64,000 nucleotides of DNA from positions 79,406,840 through 79,470,839 of the forward strand of contig NC_080570.1 in NCBI RefSeq assembly GCF_030247185.1. The letters are read 5' to 3'. Shown piece by piece: positions 37,803-50,205 of this stretch. Below the pieces are notes generated by a model. The model did not search any database, was not told where the DNA came from, and saw nothing but the letters and a program-made list of their open reading frames with translations. The DNA is from Malaya genurostris (Eukaryota; Arthropoda; Insecta; Diptera; Culicidae). The position numbers and the translations under genes are program-made. The stretch's first letter is position 1. Every line of letters starts with the position of its first letter.

Positions 37803-37957
37803 TTTTTTTTGTTTCGATTATAGAGGTTTTAACCTTAAGGTCATTCGCCTCTTCGGGCCAGAAAAACTTTCTGACCCTATGTGCGGGGTTGGGAATCGAA
37901 CCCAGGTGGGTTGCGTGAAAGTCATCGACTTACCCATTACGCTACACCCGTCCCCCC
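37803..37957 (-). mobile_element. tRNA-derived SINE (family 1), complete copy with TSD
   Basis: On the minus strand it begins 'ggggggacgggtgtagcgta', holds an A-box-like TAGCGTAATGGG (plus 37934-37946) and B-box GGTTCGATTCC (plus 37892-37902), then the body with 'gggtcagaaagttttt' and the tail 'ctataatcgaaac' followed by As. ATTCCTTATCAAACT is duplicated at 37788-37802 and 37958-37972. It is mobilised by a LINE in trans and transcribed by RNA polymerase III (family knowledge). The head resembles a tRNA but has no proper acceptor stem, so it is not a tRNA gene. Confidence 0.85.
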
Positions 37958-37972
37958 ATTCCTTATCAAACT

Positions 37973-39070
37973 GTTCCATTCGTCAATTGGCAATGTTTTG
38001 TCCAAAGTACTAAAACATAAACAGATGTTGCGACAAAACTGTTTTTACCCTTCTGATATAGAAAGGATAAGCAATCACAGTGAAAACCGACTAATGAACC
38101 GATTTTTATATACCATTCCAATCATTTCGCCGAGATCACAAAAGTTATGTGTGTATAGTTGACAAAAATATCCACTTGATAACTAATTCGATTTTCACAA
38201 GCTTAGATTTATACGAAATATTATCCTTTCCCACAAAACGTTATTGAATATTGATCTGTTCCGACTTCCGCTCCCGGAACTACAGGATGAAATGTACGAA
38301 AAATATGTAACCAATTTTCTTTGAGATGACTGAAACCGATTTTCACAAACTTAGATTTATTAGATTTTATTCAGATGCGACCTCCGGAATTACATGATGA
38401 TAGGAAGAGGAAACATTTCAATTTCGAATGCGTTTTTCTATTCATGATGAAGTAAAACCAATTGAAATTCTTCGAACCAGCCATTGGTGAAATGTAGCGT
38501 CATAAAATGCGCGCAAAATATTATCCGCTTCAGTTGAACGAACCGTCGCACAAAGCATACCAAGAAAAACGGACACATAGAAACAAGATCTTTTTTCAAT
38601 GATTGAGCGCAGTGGGCTTACCTCTCGTTATATTGGCTTGTAGAAAAGATTGGACGTAATAGATTTTTGAATCCTTCACACTTTGAATATATGCTAATTC
38701 AATCGTTATTGTTAGTGATTACTCTTACACTAGAGCTATAAATCATGAGTAATTATGAATGACTAACATGAGGCTATTTGTATATGTATTGACCAACTTG
38801 CTAACCATGTATATGCCTGAGTTTAGTAGCAAGCGTGGATTCTCCTTCAAAAGAACGATTGAAGACGAGATAACATTCAAGTATTTTCGATATATTTGCC
38901 AGTCGTTCACCAGTCCCTTCCCGCCGATGAGATAGAATTTACGTAAAAGTATTTACTTGACTCGTATGATAGAGCGCGGTCGAATTTACTTATCGAATAC
39001 ATTCAATGCCAATATATTCCATTCTAATTGACTTTCATTATCATCTTCGAATAAGTTGACAGTATAATTT
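37973..39070. other. degenerate repeats, no gene seen
   Basis: Contains 'cttccgctcccggaactaca' type repeat text at 38265-38400 and otherwise AT-rich DNA. Confidence 0.4.
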
Positions 39071-39076
39071 CTGTTG

Positions 39077-39190
39077 TGTCAATAGGATCGTAGCACTAGC
39101 CATGTAATCGAAGCTATGCAATGAGTCGGCTGCGTAGTCTGTTAAAATAGAAAGGCCAAATTTCTCAAAAAGAATGTAATTCCAAGACTT
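39077..39190 (+). mobile_element. SINE family 2 fragment
   Basis: Shares 'gtcaataggatcgtagcact', 'gagtcggctgcgtagtct' and 'gaatgtaat' with the copies at 40160 and 56811. The head is missing. Confidence 0.6.
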
Positions 39191-40150
39191 CCACACCCAG
39201 ACATTTTCCTGGTGTGGATTCAGTATTCTCCCAATACGGTACAATCTAAAATAACACCTGTTATACGATATTACACAGCCAAGCCTTATTGCTTCAGCAA
39301 CATCAATGCATTGAACTCAACAGAATTGGACATTATTAACATTATAAATGACAGTTACTTAGAAAATAAACGATTTCTTACAATACCCATTTTATTGTAT
39401 TCAACTCGTTTTTATTTCAACACAAAACCCAATGCTGCATAAATTTGCGTCATTATTTTATATGTAATTTTTGCTCACGATATAATGCCACCGTGCCCAC
39501 CGTGCATTTCTCACACCACCTCAATACGAAACAGCAGCGCGCAAGCAATAAAAAAAATCCGGAAAAGTTTATGTAAATTTTTTTCAAATTTCGGTTGTTT
39601 TAGCTAAAATTTTATAATTTTGAGTTGCATTTTTAGATTCTTCGTGAAATTTTGATACAAACACTACTTTTCAGTTCTAAAATCATCCTCGTGGAACGGA
39701 ACAGTGACCGTTTATACATTTCAAAAACCAATTACGGCTCGGCAAAGCCAAATTTCAAAATTATAAGAATACTTAGGTATGATAAATTTGATTTCGAAAA
39801 CTTAAGTGTTTTTGGTTTTTCGAAAATCGGTCTAATTTTTGAATAATTGATCAAAATCGAGATTTTCGCATTCCGCTACATTTCACCTTAATTCTTTGGT
39901 TGTGCGGACCAACGGACTGACTTCGGCTGTACCGGTTTCCTGTTCCAGATGTACCGGAAATAGCGGTCAAAAAGCTCAAAACGGAATACACTTTATTTTG
40001 CCAGAGACGGCGAATCCGATTTTTGCAAAATGTAACCTTTGACAAGGTTTCATCATATAGAAATAGCAATTGACCGGGTGTCAGTTTTACTAAATAAAAT
40101 TATTGTTGGTAAATGTAAATTTGACGAAACAGTTAGTTCTATATAAAGAT
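39191..40150. other. no gene recognised
   Basis: AT-rich DNA and degenerate repeat text ('gactgacttcggctgtaccg' at 39913). Confidence 0.35.
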
Positions 40151-40164
40151 AAAATTCAAGATAA

Positions 40165-40365
40165 AGTATGAATGTATAGAGCACTGGTCTAACAAACCAG
40201 TTGTCGTATGTTCGAGCCTGGAGAATTCGCAGTGTCAGTAGGATCGTAGCACTAGCCACGCAGTGGTTCTGTACACTCTGAATCGGCTGCGAGGTCTATT
40301 GAAACAGGAGGTCAAATTCCACTACAGGAATGTAATACCAAGGCTTTGCTTTATGAATCTATTTT
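40165..40365 (+). mobile_element. tRNA-derived SINE (family 2) copy
   Basis: The head has 'gagcactggtctaacaaacc' and B-box-like 'gttcgagcct'. The body has 'gtcagtaggatcgtagcact', 'ggttctgtacactctgaatc' and 'gaaacaggaggtcaaattcc', and ends 'gaatgtaatacca'. The A-box region is poorer than in the 56811 copy. Confidence 0.75.
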
Positions 40366-40367
40366 AA

Positions 40368-40456
40368 ACTAGCTGACCCGTCGAACTTCGTTTCGTCCGA
40401 ATTTTTTTTTGAATTCATGTTTTCGGCTAGTAGAATTGTCAAACGTCTTATGCTGT
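40368..40456 (+). repeat. repeat head 'actagctgacccg'
   Basis: 'aactagctgacccgtcgaac' is the type of end found on many insect interspersed repeats. It is related, inverted, to 'cgggtaattcagctagt' at 29030-29047, the edge of the insertion in retroposon copy 1. It precedes the left arm of the second inverted repeat. Confidence 0.4.
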
Positions 40457-41515
40457 TAACACTCCAAATACCAAGCCTCAAAAAAAGTTGGAACGGTGAC
40501 TTTGAGCTGTCATAGCTCAGCTGTTTTTCAACAAATCTCAATAAATTTTACACCCTCGAATTTTGTGAAGTTCGTAGATTAATTCCAAAACTTTGTAGCA
40601 GACGATTGGTAAAGGAAAACCAATGAAAATTTGATTTTTCCCGTTCCAAGTTTTTTTCACGCGTCCAATATGCCCTATCTGCTTTCCAATTTTTTTTTGT
40701 TGTTAGTCAACCGATCTTCAAAATTTGTTCACCATTGGAAAGGTACTACTTCCACAAATAAAATGCACTGAAAAAACTAAAAATAGGGTTGTCTATCCAA
40801 AGTTATAATGAAAATAGTAGAAGAAAAGATGAGACTTTTTACAATGATTGTAAATATCTCGAAATTCAAAGCGATGACCTATATATTTTTACACATCATT
40901 CGATTGCTAGTGATACCAGCTACAATTTTCGCTCAACTACTATTCCTGCACAATCAAAAGAAAACATTAAAAAATCGATGAATTTATAAATATGTATGAA
41001 TTTTTCATTTTTTTTCACATGTTTGTATATAACTCAAAAATTAAAGCGATGACATGTACATTTTTTTGATTCAAAATATTGGAATCATTACCAGAAACAA
41101 TGTATTGATGATCAAAATTATATATCCGTTCAAAGAATCTCAAGAAATTTTGTACAAATACAGAGAATTTCTATTATTGGGAAAATTTTGCCAAAAAAAG
41201 CAAATCAAAACTTTGAAATTTTATGACATATATTTTTTTATTATTTTAATTGGAAATTTATTATGAACAAAATTTACAAAAAAACTGAAACTTGGATTTC
41301 ACTGAAAATCTTAAAAATTTTGGTAAATACACCTAAACTCTAAAAATAATTATGTTTTTGTATTGGACAAAAGATCTAAACAATTTTTATGCACAACCCA
41401 AACGGAATTGATAATTACTAAAATTAGGTTTTTTTGTTTTAGGTTTTCCGTAAAATGTCAAAAAATCGGTAGAAGATCGGAAATTTCAAAATTTTCTGAT
41501 ATATATTGCGTTCCA
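40456..41515 (+). repeat. left arm of a second large inverted repeat
   Basis: Pairs with 44545-45465. Landmarks: 'ttaacactccaaataccaag' (40456), 'cacc(c)tcgaattttgtgaag' (40552), 'cctttccaatggtgaacaaa' partner near 40735 and 'ttatgcacaacccaaacg' (41386). No frame with a motif. Confidence 0.75.
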
Positions 41516-43700
41516 ACGTTTCTGCAAATCAAAGTGAAAATATTGGAATCCGTGTTAATTTCATCATTCACACAAAAATTTTAAATTTCAATGGCTTTGT
41601 ACAAAAAGAAATAGATCGTAAAATTATATGAATTTCATGACAAAAGAAACCAACTACAATTTAAAACAAAAATTTGATTGATTTTTGTTTTACAAGCAAT
41701 AAGGAACAAAAACATATATCTTAAATTTTCCACTATCCTAAACAACATCGATAGAATATTAAAATTTAAATATCACAAACTTAGAATTATTTCGGAATGT
41801 ATAGAATTCGAAAATTATTTGAATTTTCTATTAGTAAATAATTCACAAAAAGTAGAATTCTGAATTTAGCACAAAAAATCAAACGAAAGTATGTAAAACT
41901 TGTTTTTATCCATCTAGTTGTGTAATGATGATTTTCTCATATCTCTCTTATTCTCATATAAAAAATGTATTCTTCAAACAGTTTTGTTTGATTTTTGAAA
42001 AACATGAAAGCTAGTTCATGAACTAGTGTAACTTACAAAATGAAACAGTTCTCAAATCGGTTAGGCCATCTTTCTCAGTGAAGTGAGTTCCACTATTTCA
42101 GGTACTTAGGAAACTGGAATCGCCCCGAATATTGGCTTTGCAACAACCTTTGCGATTAGCAGCAACCAACCAATCTATTTGTAGCTTACAGTCGACGACA
42201 CGACCTGCCACTCGTCTTAAAAACTGTATCGTAAATCTAACTACCCCTCAGTAACTGGAAATGTCAAATCGGAAAAGCTAGTGAATTTTTTTAAACTGGC
42301 AGCACAAGTTGATATATTTATTGATTTTGAATAACAGTCACCATAACCTTGGTTACTGCATATCGAAGGCAAGATGAATGTAAACAAAATAAATTTCAGA
42401 TCGGTTATTATATTACGGAATATTTTTATGGATTTACCTGACTCGAGCGGAATGTAAAAATTGAGGAGTATGAGTCTTTTATAAAGCCAAGTTCAAAATT
42501 CAGGTTTTGACTTCAAACCGTTGTGTGAGAAGGAAAACATGGAAATGATCGACAACGAGCTGAGCGAGGCTAGTGCTCTGAGGTACCTGCATAACGTACG
42601 GTAAAATGATTTCTTTGTGGAATTCCACTAGTAATCCTCGAATAGTGGCCAACAAGGTGAAATACTGTTTCCACTGCTGCCCAATCAAGCGACACAAAAG
42701 AATTTTGACACCGGCATATTACACCGAATCCTACTGCCCAGAAAAGCTAGCAGTTGAAGTGTACGGATGAATCGCTGGAAGCAGATCATTGTCCTCGTTC
42801 GTTGGTTTCATCCATAGTTTCGATTAAATTACGAAAATCGAGTCCATTTAAATGCATTTCTGCTTAATTTGGACAAAGTTTAACACTAATAGAACTATTC
42901 CACCGCTTTCAAAACATGTTTATTTGTTTTGGGGTTCCTTGGTAACTAGTCCATAGCAACTTAAACAGTGTTGCTCGAGAGAATTATTTTTATCATTTAC
43001 AAGGGGTCACTAGATTTGTGGTAACTGGCGGTGAATCGTTAGCGAACAGTTTTAATGCTGATTTTTCTTCGGAGTGCCTGGTCGTGTCGTCGTTACAGTT
43101 GTCTTCGCCTCGAAAAACAACCTCTTCGTTTGAATGCTTTTTACTGAATGAAACCCTACACCTATGTTATCAGAACTAATTGGCTCAAGTGGCATGTTTC
43201 CCTAGTTATTTGGAGATTTGTGCCTTGCCGTAGCTTCTCATCAACTTCCTGATGGGAAGGGAAAGATAAAAGGAACATGGAAGGGAATTGGGAATTGGGT
43301 GAGGTGGGAAAACAGCACAAAATATAAAGAAATTAATCGTCCTGCATCCCACAAAAGAATGCTGAACGATCTGCAGGCGCCAAAATGCACGGTTGATAAA
43401 ACCTCCAACCACCGAGAGGCCTTAGAGATTTTACAGAAGCGACACCATTCTGCATTCCCCGAAGAATGCAGAGCGATCTCTTCCCGAATATGCACTTGAA
43501 TTAATTTGACACTTTAGAAGACAAAAATACCTTATTTTCATATATAGCTAATAAATGACTTACATGATACGAATATTTTTCAATGAAAAAACCCAATGTA
43601 TGAACATAATTTGAAAAAAATTTAAAAAATATCTCCTCCGCTTTTTTGTAAACATGCTCGAAAATATTTTTTGTCAAATACAAGAAACGGATTTTTTTTC
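41516..43700. other. spacer of the second inverted repeat, no gene recognised
   Basis: AT-rich. A GC-richer segment at 42500-42790 (for example 'gatcgacaacgagctgagcg') and another at 43210-43500 have open frames of 65-93 codons without known motifs; they could be decayed gene or transposon pieces. Confidence 0.35.
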
Positions 43701-43714
43701 GTTTGCCTCAATGA

Positions 43715-44150
43715 TAAAGATATAGCAGTTCAAAAATAATCTGTTTTTGAACTAGTTTTGCTCATAACTTCGGTTCAAAAAAGTCCCATATCGATTTTCG
43801 CCAATTTTGAGTAAGCTTGAGAAATGAAATCTATGCTCAATATACTCTCAGAAATTGCAATAAAAGTTTTGGGTTTGTTCAATAAAATGTGAAAAAAAAA
43901 TCAACTCATGTCTGTCCCATATGCAAAGTACCCGCATGTCAGTCCCATTCAGTGCAAATTTCAATAATTTGATTTGTTGCAATATTGGAATAGCAAAGGT
44001 GTATTACCGATATTCCATGTAATAATACCATGATTTGGCATTAGGTAGCACAATAAATCAAAAAATTTGGAAATAAATTTTTGATCGTCTTTTTCTCGAC
44101 ATGCCGATTTTCCATATGGGACTGATATGCAAGTATGGGCAGTACACCAG
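43715..44150 (+). mobile_element. fragment related to the right end of the 22315-25848 transposon
   Basis: Contains 'gggactgatatgcaagta' followed by 'tgggcagta' (44119-44148) and an inverted 'tgtcagtccca' (43937), the same subterminal motifs found at 22426, 25529 and 25688. No terminal repeat or coding part is seen, so it is a solo end or a deletion derivative. Confidence 0.55.
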
Positions 44151-44544
44151 TCATTAAAAAATTGGTTTTAACAAACTCTAAAAGATGTTCAAAGATACCT
44201 ATACGAAAAGAGAAAAATATAAATGCTAGAGCAAAAAATCTGATTTTTTGAGGAACACCCTAAGTTGCTCTTTAAAAACAGCTGTAACACTAAAACCGTT
44301 GCATATACTACTATGGTGTCCTAAGCAAAGCTGCTCGATATAGTTTATCTACTATTTTGCTGAAGAATGCAGTCCTCTATCTCAATACATCCGGAAAATA
44401 AGTGTTGGATCACCTTAATAATAAGAGCCACCCTAATACCATGTACATCGACATATGGCTTACCATCACTGATCATTTGTTTTGAAGACATCATAGCTCT
44501 AAAGTTTAAGGTTAAGCCACACATGTTTTTGTCCCCCTAAATTT

Positions 44545-45465
44545 TGGATCCTGGGCAATGCAATTTAACTCGGAAATTTTAAAATTTCCTATCTTTTACC
44601 TAGTTTTTGAGATTCTACGGCAAACCTACAACAAAATCAGAATTTTAGTAGTTATCAATTGCGTTTGGGTTGTGCATAAAAATTGTTTAGATTGTTTGTC
44701 CAATACAAAAATATAACTATTTTAGAGTTTTAGGTTATTTACTAAAATTTTTAAAATTTTCAGTGAAATCCAAGTTTCAGTTTTTTTGTAAATTTAGCTT
44801 ATAATAAATTTCCAACTAAAATAATAAAAAAATATATGTCATAAAATTTAAAAGTTTTGATTTCATGTTGTTTGGCAAAATTTTCCCAATAATACAAATT
44901 CTCTGTTTTTGTACCAAATTTCTTGAAACTCTTTGAACGGATATATAATTTTGATTATCAATACATTGTTTCTGGTAATGATTCCAATATCCTGAATCGA
45001 AACAATGTACATGTCATCGCTTTAATTTTTGAGTTATATACAAACATGTGGAAAAAAATTAAAAATTCATGTATATTTATAAATTCAAGTGGAAGTAGTA
45101 CCTTTCCAATGGTGAACAAATTTTGATGATCGGTTTACTAACAACAAAGTTATGACTCGGTAAATTTGAGGTTCTCAATATCCGATTCGCGATGCAGATG
45201 CCGCATGAATGCAGATAGGGCATATTTTGAGCTTGAAAAAAAACTTGGAACGGGAAAAATCAGATTTTTATTAGTTTTTCCTAAAAGATCGTCAATAATG
45301 ATATACTTAAAATAATCTACAAACTTCACAAAATTCGAGGGTGAAAAATTTATCGGAATTGGTCAAGCAACAACTGAGCTATGATAGCGCAAAGTTACCG
45401 TTCCAACTTTTTTTGAGGCTCGGTTCTTCGCGTAACTTTTTTAGGCTTGGTATTAGGAGTGTTAA
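44545..45465 (-). repeat. right arm of the second large inverted repeat
   Basis: Reverse complement of 40456-41515 with indels. Landmarks on the plus strand: 'cgtttgggttgtgcataaaa' (44665), 'cctttccaatggtgaacaaa' (45100), 'cttcacaaaattcgagggtg' (45324), 'cttggtattaggagtgttaa' (45446). Confidence 0.75.
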
Positions 45466-46955
<1,490 letters not shown>

Positions 46956-47354
46956 TTTTGAATCTATTTTGAATTAAATTTTGAAAACGACAAAAAGAGC
47001 CGTTGTACCGTCTAGTGAGACCATTCATATGTTTAAGAGCATATATTGGTATTAGTATTTTGTTATTGTGCTAGTTCGAGAAAAAAGTGTCTTTGTAACG
47101 CGGTTGAGAAAAACCCCTAAGTACGGAGTAAAAGTGCGGAAAAGCGTAATCCTGGTTAATAGTGAAACCCGCGATTAAGCGAGTCCCTCCATCCGCGATT
47201 GTTTCCATCGGAGATAGTGTCACGTGAAAACCACGAGAAGTCCGACCAGAGGTAGTCGGCAGCTTTTGAGCCTTTTCGACACCAACACGAGAAATCCACC
47301 ATCATCGACGCAACAGAAAAGAAATTCGCGACAAACACGGTCTCTAGATACTCT

Positions 47355-48125
47355 AGTCGCAGATTGTATTGTCATTATTCGAACCATTCCCTTGCGCAAT
47401 GTCGATCGGCGAAAGGGTTGATTTGTAGAGTCTGTAATTTTAAGGAATTTGATACTCAGCATTGTCCCTACTGTTCAAAAAACGAACGATCCTATAGAAC
47501 CGCTAATTTTGGTTATTTCTTCAAATGGTTCTCACGATAATCGACTGTATGCTGCAATTAATCTCTACAATCTACGAATCAAAGCGTTACTAGCAATTTA
47601 TCTCCTATAGAGATTCGAACTGCGAGTAGAACTCAGTGAAATGTTTTTGGGAAAATTGTACATTTCGTTCACATTCGATAAAAAAATCAAAATTATTTCT
47701 ACTTTAATCACCGAAAACTTAGCTTTGAGTTGTATTCCACGCATAGACTTTTGGAATAAGTTTTTATTCGTTCGGTTCAAACCTGTGCAAAATACAAATG
47801 AACGGGCAACTCTTAGTCAAGTTTCAAGCTCACAATCAATCCACTCGTCTTTATCAGATGAAGAACGAATTCAGCTCGAAGAGGTAAAATCGTGTTTCAA
47901 AAGAACCGATTCCAATGAGCTTTTGTTGTGCCCACTAATCCAGCATCACATAATCATTAAGGACGAATGGAAAAATATTCCAGCGCCTCGTCAATACCCA
48001 TATCACGAATCAAAACTAATTGGTTCAAGTGGCACGTTGTTCCGATGAATTGATCAGGTGTTGGGGCATGGCGAACTGGAGCCACACGTGTTCGTCTACT
48101 TAGACGACATCATTATAGTCTACGA
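47355..48125 (+). pseudogene. LTR retrotransposon remnant (Ty3-type), gag knuckle to RT
   Basis: Pieces in the normal order of an LTR element. At 47367-47475 there are two Cys/His clusters, CHYSNHSLAQC and CRVCNFKEFDTQHCPYC, as in gag nucleocapsid regions; the first has lost a cysteine. A spacer with AAINLYNLRIKALL marks the protease region, whose Asp-Thr/Ser-Gly site is not visible. The frame from 47641 gives ENLALSC, GIDFWNK-like RIDFWNK, then LSDEERIQLEEV and the run-in to RT (PAPRQYPYH). After an internal deletion of most RT comes GHGELEPHVFVYLDDIII with the YLDD catalytic box at 48097-48108. No LTRs, primer site or env were seen. It is clearly dead. Confidence 0.65.
47981..48005 (+). repeat. 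25-bp exact duplication (first copy)
   Basis: Begins cagcgcctcgtcaatacc and is identical over 25 bp to 49848-49872. Here it is part of the RT run-in; there it abuts a mariner fragment. Confidence 0.85.
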
Positions 48126-48650
48126 AATAATCCATTACTCATAGATAGTGATATAAAAAAAATTTTCTGGTTTCTCAGACAAGTTTTCCAATCAACATTT
48201 CTTGTGAAGTCATACGAAACATTGATTGTTTTCGATGGTCTTAATCCGCTGGCGATTGAAATTACGATAGGTAGATGATTGCTACCGCGGGGATCAGGGA
48301 TCACCTTCCACGTGCAATCCAACGGTAGCGAGGTCGAGCAAAGGGATAAACTAGGAAGCGCACTTGGTCTTGATGGTGGTGCAGGAATCCGTGTCATTTC
48401 TTCCGCATTTAAGATTGTCATATTAAAGTTATCGCAAATGGCATGGATCATAGCTGATCTGCTATCACTTCATACCATGAAGACAGCCCCAACCCGTACC
48501 GTGTGAGTTGAAATCTCCTAAAACCAACGTCGGTGCGGGAAGGAGCTCTATGACATCACTGAGCTTCCGATGCCCAACCGAGGCTCTTGGGAGAATATAG
48601 ATGGAAACAATGCAAAGGTCATTGCTTTTGATTGTAACATGACATGCGAC
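48126..48650 (-). pseudogene. LINE apurinic-type endonuclease fragment
   Basis: On the minus strand: DEVVACHVTIKSNDLCIVSI (48660 leftwards), then LVLGDFNSHGTGWGCLH with the GDFN motif, a frameshift, then ICDNFNMTILN and finally DPRGSNHLPIVISI with the S-(N)-H-L-P motif. These are the catalytic blocks of the EN domain of I/LOA/R1-type LINEs, which nicks target DNA for reverse transcription. It is broken by frameshifts. Its 5' part continues across the inserted retroposon into 49778-49805. Confidence 0.75.
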
Positions 48651-48664
48651 AACTTCGTCTCCGT
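48651..48664 (+). repeat. target duplication of ORF1-only retroposon, copy 2 (left)
   Basis: AACTTCGTCTCCGT is repeated exactly at 49764-49777. Confidence 0.9.
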
Positions 48665-49763
48665 CAGTTCGCTTTCACATCCCAGCCAAGCCAGTCGATA
48701 AAACAAAACCGCTTACGTTCGGGACGGAAGAAACCAAGTACAGTATTGTGTAGTGAACAATCGGACGATCTCGAAATGAGTGAACCAAACGAACATAAGC
48801 TACCGCCGCTATGAAAGAATGCAATTATTGTTGACTTCAGGCAGTGCAAAATTCGACCTTCGATACGAGAACTTGAAAGTTTGCTTAAGGAGCAAATGCA
48901 TCTTGACATTAAACGTGTGCAATAAGACGAATAATGTTGTTTACATCCAGTTTTATAAAGAGTTGGCAATTCAATTCGCAATAGACAATAACAATGTGCA
49001 TTACGTGGAGCACGAGAACATTAGGTGCAACATTCCAGTATATATGGAAGATAGTGCTATAGAAGTTCGTGTGCATGATCTTCCCTCACGCATTATCGAT
49101 CCTTATATTCGCAAGACTATGTCCCAATATGGAGAGATTCTCTCTATCGAAAAAGAAAAGTGGAAGAACTTTTTCCTCGGTATACTAAATGGCGTACGTT
49201 TGCTACGCATGCGCTTGAAGAGGCCTATACCTTCTTATGTGACTTTCGGTCAGGATACAAGAATCCCGTGCAAATCACTTGTTACCTATGACAATCAGAT
49301 GGCCACATGTCAATATTGCCAAAAAACTGTTTACTACGGTAAGCCAAGTGATAAACTGGACAAGGAGACAACTACACCAAAGGACAACAGTGCTTCCTTC
49401 ACACCAACCCCAAGCAACCCCAGTACACCTGTGACAGCTACCAACAACAATGAAGCATCTCCTTCAACGAATCTATCAGTATCCCCTATAGAACAAAATA
49501 CACCAGCTGCAGTTAACAACTTACCCTCCAACCAACTAGCAACTGCAATCAACGTGCAACAAGGCGCATCTACAGCAACGAACTCATGACTGCGAACAAT
49601 GAGGAAAACGAAAAGAAGACGGAAACCAACAACAATACCACCGATGCGGCAATGAATGACGAGACGAGCCACGAACAAAGTGCCCCTCAATCCTCGCAGG
49701 AGGGAAATGGAAGCTCCTCTCCTCCTAGAAAAAGGATGACAACGAGATCTTTTAAATAAAAAA
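48665..49763 (+). mobile_element. ORF1-only non-LTR retroposon, copy 2, full length
   Basis: 1,099 bp between perfect 14-bp target duplications, inserted in a LINE endonuclease fragment that reads through on the other strand. The 5' end and leader ('cagtcgataaaacaaaaccg', 'gttcgggac') match copy 1 at 26600. It ends 'gatcttttaaataaaaaaaa'. It contains ORF1 only. Near the 3' end the region from 'acgagatc' jumps to 'ttttaaat', so the ORF1 tail of copy 1 is shorter here. Confidence 0.85.
48776..49589 (+). pseudogene. ORF1 (gag-like) of retroposon copy 2
   Basis: ATG at 48776 gives MSEPNEHKLPPL, then TGA at 48812. A 14-base deletion near 48920 relative to copy 1 shifts the frame; afterwards the frame is open to 49589. 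It carries CNKTNNVVYIQFYKELAIQF, IPVYMEDSAIEVRVHDLPS, KEKWKNFFLGILNGVRLLRM and RPIPSYVTFGQDTRI. The zinc knuckle is damaged: CQYCQKTVYYGKPS has Tyr for His and Ser for the last Cys. The TPSNPSTPVTATNNN-type linker follows. Copy 1 supplies the comparison for each lesion. Confidence 0.8.
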
Positions 49764-49777
49764 AACTTCGTCTCCGT

Positions 49778-49847
49778 AATCGTTCATGTTTCTTAACTAA
49801 GTTACTAAAATTTTTAAACTAATTTGAAATCAATGATTGAGTCACAA
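49778..49847 (-). pseudogene. continuation of the LINE endonuclease fragment
   Basis: Immediately after the right target duplication the minus strand continues the upstream endonuclease frame (MNDYG before DEVVACHV). This confirms that copy 2 inserted into the fragment. Confidence 0.55.
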
Positions 49848-49872
49848 CAGCGCCTCGTCAATACCCATATCA

Positions 49873-50205
49873 ACCAGGCTATACTATAATGGGCGATCGT
49901 TATAGGCTGCGTTTGAGCAGTGCACTATGAGAAGAACGACCGGAATACAAACAAAGATATCAAGAAGTTATTCTCCTGCATGACAACTCTCGGCCTCATG
50001 TCGCAAAAGTCGTGAAAAATATTTGGAAACGCTCAATTGGGGCATTTTACCGCACCCGTATTCTCCTGACATGGCTCCTTCTGATTACTGGTTGTTCCGA
50101 CGGATGCAGCACAATCTTGCAGGTTATCGATTGACTTTTTTCGTAGAAATCGAAAGTTGGCTTCAAACTTGGATACCTCAAAAGACAAGGAGTAAAAATT
50201 TCTGA
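49873..50205 (+). pseudogene. mariner transposase, C-terminal fragment
   Basis: It follows the 25-bp duplicated segment. In one frame it reads ALREERPEYKQRYQEVILLH then DNSRPHVAKVVKN, with the Asp of HDN as second catalytic residue. After a frameshift near 50022 it continues ETLNWGILPHPYSPDMAPSD then YWLFRRMQHNLAG, holding the third Asp (PSDY). This is the DD34D signature of mariner. Terminal repeats are not visible. Confidence 0.8.

Noticed and set aside
48780..48910. N-terminal part of the long frame MNQTNISYRRYERMQLL
   Set aside because: It is the wrong frame of ORF1; copy 1 shows that the real start is ATG 48776 in another frame, rejoined after a 14-base deletion.
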